Source: Gemmatimonadales bacterium (GTDB lineage: Bacteria > Gemmatimonadota > Gemmatimonadetes > Gemmatimonadales > GWC2-71-9). From it: a DNA stretch of 8,112 bases. The DNA lies in contig JACCSZ010000099.1 of NCBI GenBank assembly GCA_013812695.1, positions 1-8,112 on the forward strand. Direction: 5' to 3'. The notes under the pieces were generated by a model. The model was not told the origin of the DNA and ran no database searches. It saw only the letters and a program-made list of their open reading frames with translations. Within the stretch, counting starts at the first letter, position 1. Every line of letters begins with the position of its first letter. Both the position numbers and the translations under genes were made by a program. Positions 5,060 through 8,112 of this stretch are shown piece after piece.

Positions 5060-7519
5060 TCACTCGCTTCTGAGCGTCCGCATGGGATCGGTCAGCGCGG
5101 CACGTCGAGCCGGCACCAGGCTGGCCACGGCCGCGACCGCCCCGAGGATGAGCGCGACGACGACGAACGTCACCGGGTCGTTCGGGCTGACCTCGAACAG
5201 CAGGCTGGCGATGTACCGGTTGAGCGCGAGCGCGCCCGCGGTGCCGGTCACGATGCCGGCGATGCACCACCGGAGGCTGCTGCGCAGCACCAGCGCCAGC
5301 ATGTCGGCGGGCCGCGCCCCGAGTGCCATCCGCACGCCGATCTCGCGCTCCCGCTGAACGACGAGAAAGGAGATCACGCCGTAGAGGCCGACCACCGCCA
5401 TCAGGAGCGCGGTCAGTGCGAAGGCGAGAAGAAGCACGGAGCTGAACGTCCGCGGAGCCCGGGTCGCCGCCAGCAGCCGCTCCATCGTGGCGAACCCCTG
5501 CCAGAGACCCTCACCCACCACCGGAAGGCCGGGCTCCACGCTCAGCACCGCGCGGCGCAGCGCGGGGATGAGCCGTTCGGGGTCGTCGGCCGTCCGAGCG
5601 ACGAGTTGAATCCACAACGGAGGGTTTCGCGTGTAGGGCAGGTACACTTCGGGCGCCAGCTCGTCCTCCTGGCTGAAATGGCGCACATCACCCGCGACGC
5701 CCACGACCGTGCCATCGAGCCGTTCGCCGAAGTCGGCGCGCGGCTGGACCGACTTGAAGACCGTCACCCGCCGCCCGATCGGATCCGCGTTGGGCCAGTA
5801 ACGGAGAACGAACGCCTGGTTCACGACGACCGCGCCCGTCGACTGCGACATGTCGCTCCGCTGGAGGCCGCGCCCGCGGAGGATGGGGATCCGCATCGTG
5901 CCGAAGTAGTCGGGCGAGACCGTCCTGAACAGCGCCGATGACTCGGTTTCGACCCCGGCAGCACGGCCGTCGACCTCGACCTGGGTGTTCATCGAGGCGC
6001 CGGTGAGCGGTAGGTGGTTGGTCAGCGCGACGGCGCGCACGCCCGGCACCGCTCCGACCGACTCGGCCAGACGTCGGTACAGCTCGAGCACGCGTCCCGG
6101 CTCTTCGTACCCCGGGCTTGGAGTGATCACGCGAAGCGTCACCAGTCCATCGGGATCGAAGCCCAGAGACACTCGCTCGAGGCGGTCGAAGCTGCGGAGC
6201 AGCAGCCCCGCGCCCACAAGGAGGATCATCGCGAGCGCCAACTCGCTGACCACCAGCACCGAGCGCAGACGGCTGCGCCCAGGCCCGATACCCGACCGTT
6301 CGCCGCCGTCGGCCAACCTGGCCAGCATCGCCGGACGCGACACCCTGAGCGCCGGCAGCAGCCCGAAGGCAACGCTCGTCGCCAGCGCGACCACGGCCGT
6401 GAACGCGAGCACCCAGCCATCGAGCCCGACCTCCTGAAGCCTCGGCAGCACATCCGGCGCGGAGCGCTTGAGCAGCCCGACACCCCAGTCGGCCACCACC
6501 GCCCCGGCCACTCCTCCGGCGAGCGCCAGCAACAGGCTCTCGACCAGCAGTTGCTGCACCACCCGCCGGCGGCTCGCGCCCAGCGCCGCGCGGACAGCCA
6601 GCTCTCTCGACCGCACGAGCCCTCGGGCCAGTGCAAGGTTCACCAGGTTGACGCAGCAGATGACCAGGAGGATGAGCACCGTTCCCTGCAGGATGAGCAG
6701 CCGCATTTCGGCATCGCCCATCAGCTCCGCGGCGAGCGGCGCCACTCCGACCCGCGTCCAGCCCTCGTGCTCGGCGGGGTACGCGCGGGCGAGTCGAGCG
6801 GCGATGGTGTTCATCTCACCCCGCACCCGATCGAGTTGGACGCCGGGGCTCAGCCGTCCGACGATGCGGCTGTCGGTGTGCAGCGCGCGGGCACTCAGAA
6901 CGGAACGGTCGGCGGCGGGGAGCGAGGCGATCGGCATCCAGAGCGCCGCCCAGGCGGGATAGCCGAACCCGGGGGGCATGACGCCGACGACGCGTACCGC
7001 CGCGCCACCCAGGCGCAGCGTCGCTCCGAGCGCCGCGGCCGCGCCGCCGAGTCGGCGGTCGGCCAGCGAGTTCGAGATGACGGCCACCGGAGCGCCGGAC
7101 CGCTCCTCCTCCTCGAGAAACGCCCGGCCAAGGAGCGGACGCTGTCCGACGGCGCGGAAGTACTCGGGCGACACGTATCCCGCGATCACTTGCTCGGAGC
7201 CGTCGCGAAGTTGGAGGATCCTGGTGGCGCCGCGGATGAACGCCAGTGCCTCAAAGCTCCGGCTGTCCCGCCGCCAGTCGAGGAAGGTGGGATACGATGC
7301 GAGCCGGGGGCCCTCCTGCGGGTGCTCCTCGTACACCGAGAACAGGCGCTCGGGCTCGGCGTACGGCAGCGGACGCAGCACGATCCCGCGAATGAGGCTG
7401 AACACCGCCGTGTTCGCGCCGATGCCGAGCGCCAGCGTGAGCACGACCGCAACGGTGTACCCAGGCCTGCGCCAGAGCCCGCGCGCCGCGTAGCGCAGGT
7501 CCTGTCCGAGCCCCGTCAC
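5060..7519 (-). CDS. ADOP-type duplicated MacB/FtsX ABC permease (819 aa)
   Basis: This is an integral inner-membrane permease with two FtsX domains in one chain, the layout of the ADOP family (Acidobacterial duplicated orphan permease). In order: a first transmembrane segment near residues 22-45 followed by LRPLPY; a periplasmic MacB_PCD-like domain to about 265; FtsX domain 1 with segments near 278-300, 325-347 and 369-391 and the motif RELAVRAALGAS (305-316); a fifth segment near 418-441; a second periplasmic domain (about 452-660); and FtsX domain 2 with segments near 692-718, 748-770 and 782-803 and the motif REIGVRMALGAR (725-736). It ends ARRAALTDPMRTLRSE. One chain could therefore form both halves of a MacB-like transporter. 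The start is GTG at 7519-7517, whose GTGA overlaps the stop of the preceding permease, with GAGGT 4 bases upstream; no ATG is competitive, and the N-terminal QDLRYA matches QDLRFA in the next permease. Probable role is export or mechanotransmission across the envelope; substrate unknown. Confidence 0.93.
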   Translation of the reverse strand: MTGLGQDLRYAARGLWRRPGYTVAVVLTLALGIGANTAVFSLIRGIVLRPLPYAEPERLFSVYEEHPQEGPRLASYPTFLDWRRDSRSFEALAFIRGATRILQLRDGSEQVIAGYVSPEYFRAVGQRPLLGRAFLEEEERSGAPVAVISNSLADRRLGGAAAALGATLRLGGAAVRVVGVMPPGFGYPAWAALWMPIASLPAADRSVLSARALHTDSRIVGRLSPGVQLDRVRGEMNTIAARLARAYPAEHEGWTRVGVAPLAAELMGDAEMRLLILQGTVLILLVICCVNLVNLALARGLVRSRELAVRAALGASRRRVVQQLLVESLLLALAGGVAGAVVADWGVGLLKRSAPDVLPRLQEVGLDGWVLAFTAVVALATSVAFGLLPALRVSRPAMLARLADGGERSGIGPGRSRLRSVLVVSELALAMILLVGAGLLLRSFDRLERVSLGFDPDGLVTLRVITPSPGYEEPGRVLELYRRLAESVGAVPGVRAVALTNHLPLTGASMNTQVEVDGRAAGVETESSALFRTVSPDYFGTMRIPILRGRGLQRSDMSQSTGAVVVNQAFVLRYWPNADPIGRRVTVFKSVQPRADFGERLDGTVVGVAGDVRHFSQEDELAPEVYLPYTRNPPLWIQLVARTADDPERLIPALRRAVLSVEPGLPVVGEGLWQGFATMERLLAATRAPRTFSSVLLLAFALTALLMAVVGLYGVISFLVVQREREIGVRMALGARPADMLALVLRSSLRWCIAGIVTGTAGALALNRYIASLLFEVSPNDPVTFVVVALILGAVAAVASLVPARRAALTDPMRTLRSE
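7516..7519 (-). promoter_or_regulatory. GTGA stop/start overlap between two permease genes
   Basis: The stop TGA of the upstream permease (7518-7516) and the GTG start of the next one (7519-7517) share bases. This arrangement usually means translational coupling by terminating and restarting ribosomes, and it places the two genes in one transcript. Confidence 0.85.
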
Positions 7520-8112
7520 TCGGACCTCAGCGCCACCACCGGGTCCACCCGCACCGCCCGGCGCGCCGGGATCACGGACGCCGCGAGCGCCACCACGCCG
7601 ATGAGCAGCGTCACGCCGATGAAGGTCGTCGGGTCGTGCGGCTCGACGCCGTAGAGCAGCGATTCGAGGAAGCGCGACAGCCCGGCCGCCGCCATCACGC
7701 CGACCAGGACGCCGACGGCCACCGTGAGCATGCCATCTCCGACGACCAGCCTCAGGATCTCCGGCGGGCGCGCCCCGAGGGCCATGCGGATACCGATCTC
7801 GCGCGAGCGTTGCGCCACGCCGTAGGAGATCACGCCGTAGATGCCGATGGCCGCGAGCGCCAGCGCCAGCAGGGCGAACGTTCCGACGAGCAGGGTCCGG
7901 AAACGGTCACTCGAGATCGAGGCGCTCCGGACGTCGCCCAGCGTCCTGATCTCGGACACGGGCACACCGGCATCGAGGCCTTTCGCGATCGTTCGGATGG
8001 CGGGGCCGACCGCCGCCGCATCCAGGCCGGTCCGGGCCACCACCGCCATCTCTTCCATGCCCACCTGGGCGTGCGGGGCGTACACCTGCGGCCTCGACTC
8101 TCCGGTGAGCGA
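7516..8112 (-). CDS. MacB/FtsX-type ABC permease, C-terminal part (5' end outside window)
   Basis: This is the last 198 codons of an inner-membrane permease of the MacB/FtsX superfamily; the frame is open to the right edge, so the gene starts beyond the window. The visible part begins in the end of a periplasmic MacB_PCD-like domain (a YAPHAQ stretch resembling the YLPYT segment of the next gene). It then has a full FtsX domain with three hydrophobic segments, at about residues 72-98, 127-148 and 163-182 of the visible part. Between the first two is the family motif REIGIRMALGAR, the cytoplasmic helix that contacts the ATPase in characterised relatives. The protein ends in IPARRA...DP..ALRSE, the same terminal signature as the two permeases downstream. 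Relatives are about 800-890 residues, so some 600 residues are probably missing, and whether this copy carries the internal duplication cannot be seen. A GTG at 8085-8083 is an internal valine, not a start. Substrate unknown. Confidence 0.9.
   Translation of the reverse strand, partial: SLTGESRPQVYAPHAQVGMEEMAVVARTGLDAAAVGPAIRTIAKGLDAGVPVSEIRTLGDVRSASISSDRFRTLLVGTFALLALALAAIGIYGVISYGVAQRSREIGIRMALGARPPEILRLVVGDGMLTVAVGVLVGVMAAAGLSRFLESLLYGVEPHDPTTFIGVTLLIGVVALAASVIPARRAVRVDPVVALRSE
7524..7528 (-). promoter_or_regulatory. Ribosome binding site GAGGT for the 819-aa permease
   Basis: GAGGT lies 4 bases before the GTG start at 7519. It is made by the Leu-Arg-Ser codons of the conserved ALRSE terminus of the upstream permease (CTG AGG TCC), so the same bases encode a family-conserved end and the initiation signal of the next gene. 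It supports the GTG as the true start. Confidence 0.7.

Noticed and set aside
5698..5714. TGGCAC on the minus strand as a possible -24 element of a sigma-54 promoter
   Set aside because: The -12 position lacks the required GC at the correct spacing and the site is deep inside a permease gene.
2564..5941. Very long open frame on the plus strand (1125 codons) antisense to two permeases
   Set aside because: Its translation is rich in Arg, His, Gln, Gly and Pro with no membrane segments or known motifs, as expected opposite high-GC codons. It spans the gap between two well-supported genes and has no credible domain.
6014..7654. Plus-strand open frame of 546 codons across the 819-aa permease
   Set aside because: Same low-complexity Arg/His/Gln-rich composition; it is the mirror of a gene with clear family motifs.
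8083..8085. GTG as the start of a short 189-codon permease at the right edge
   Set aside because: The frame stays open to the window edge and the residues upstream continue the expected domain, so this is an internal valine of a truncated gene.

Overview
This is a high-GC window in which all six recognisable genes lie on the minus strand, so they read from the right edge to the left. The window suggests a GC-rich Gram-negative soil-type bacterium, most likely Acidobacteriota or Gemmatimonadota. The grounds are tandem large permeases of the ADOP type (MacB/FtsX-like with an internal duplication), the AtoC-like sigma-54 regulator next to them, and a dispersed-repeat-like palindrome. This assignment is inference from gene content, not from a marker gene.

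In transcription order the layout is as follows. (1) The 3' end of a permease runs off the right edge (8112-7516). (2) A complete 819-residue permease (7519-5060) overlaps it by 4 bases as GTGA. (3) A second complete 814-residue permease (5023-2579) follows after a 36-base gap. (4) A MacB/LolD-type ABC ATPase (2565-1873) follows after 13 bases. (5) A 103-base spacer holds a perfect 31-bp inverted repeat (1815-1884), one arm of which contains the ATPase stop codon. (6) A sigma-54-activating response regulator (1769-405) starts with TTG. (7) The 5' end of a membrane histidine kinase (415-1) overlaps the regulator by 11 bases and runs off the left edge. No interval without a gene exceeds 103 bases. 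I saw no tRNA, rRNA, CRISPR array or transposase.

Taken together this looks like an export module: three MacB/FtsX-type permeases, one cytoplasmic ATPase able to power them, and a two-component system of the bacterial enhancer-binding class that probably controls the locus or a sigma-54 promoter elsewhere. The substrate cannot be read from the sequence. No HlyD/MacA-type adaptor or outer-membrane channel is present in the window; they may lie outside it. The points most worth a second look are the palindrome that ends the ATPase gene, the ADOP-type permeases sitting beside a real ATPase, and the kinase with almost no extracytoplasmic region. Nothing here is clearly a wholly new system; it is an unusual arrangement of known families.
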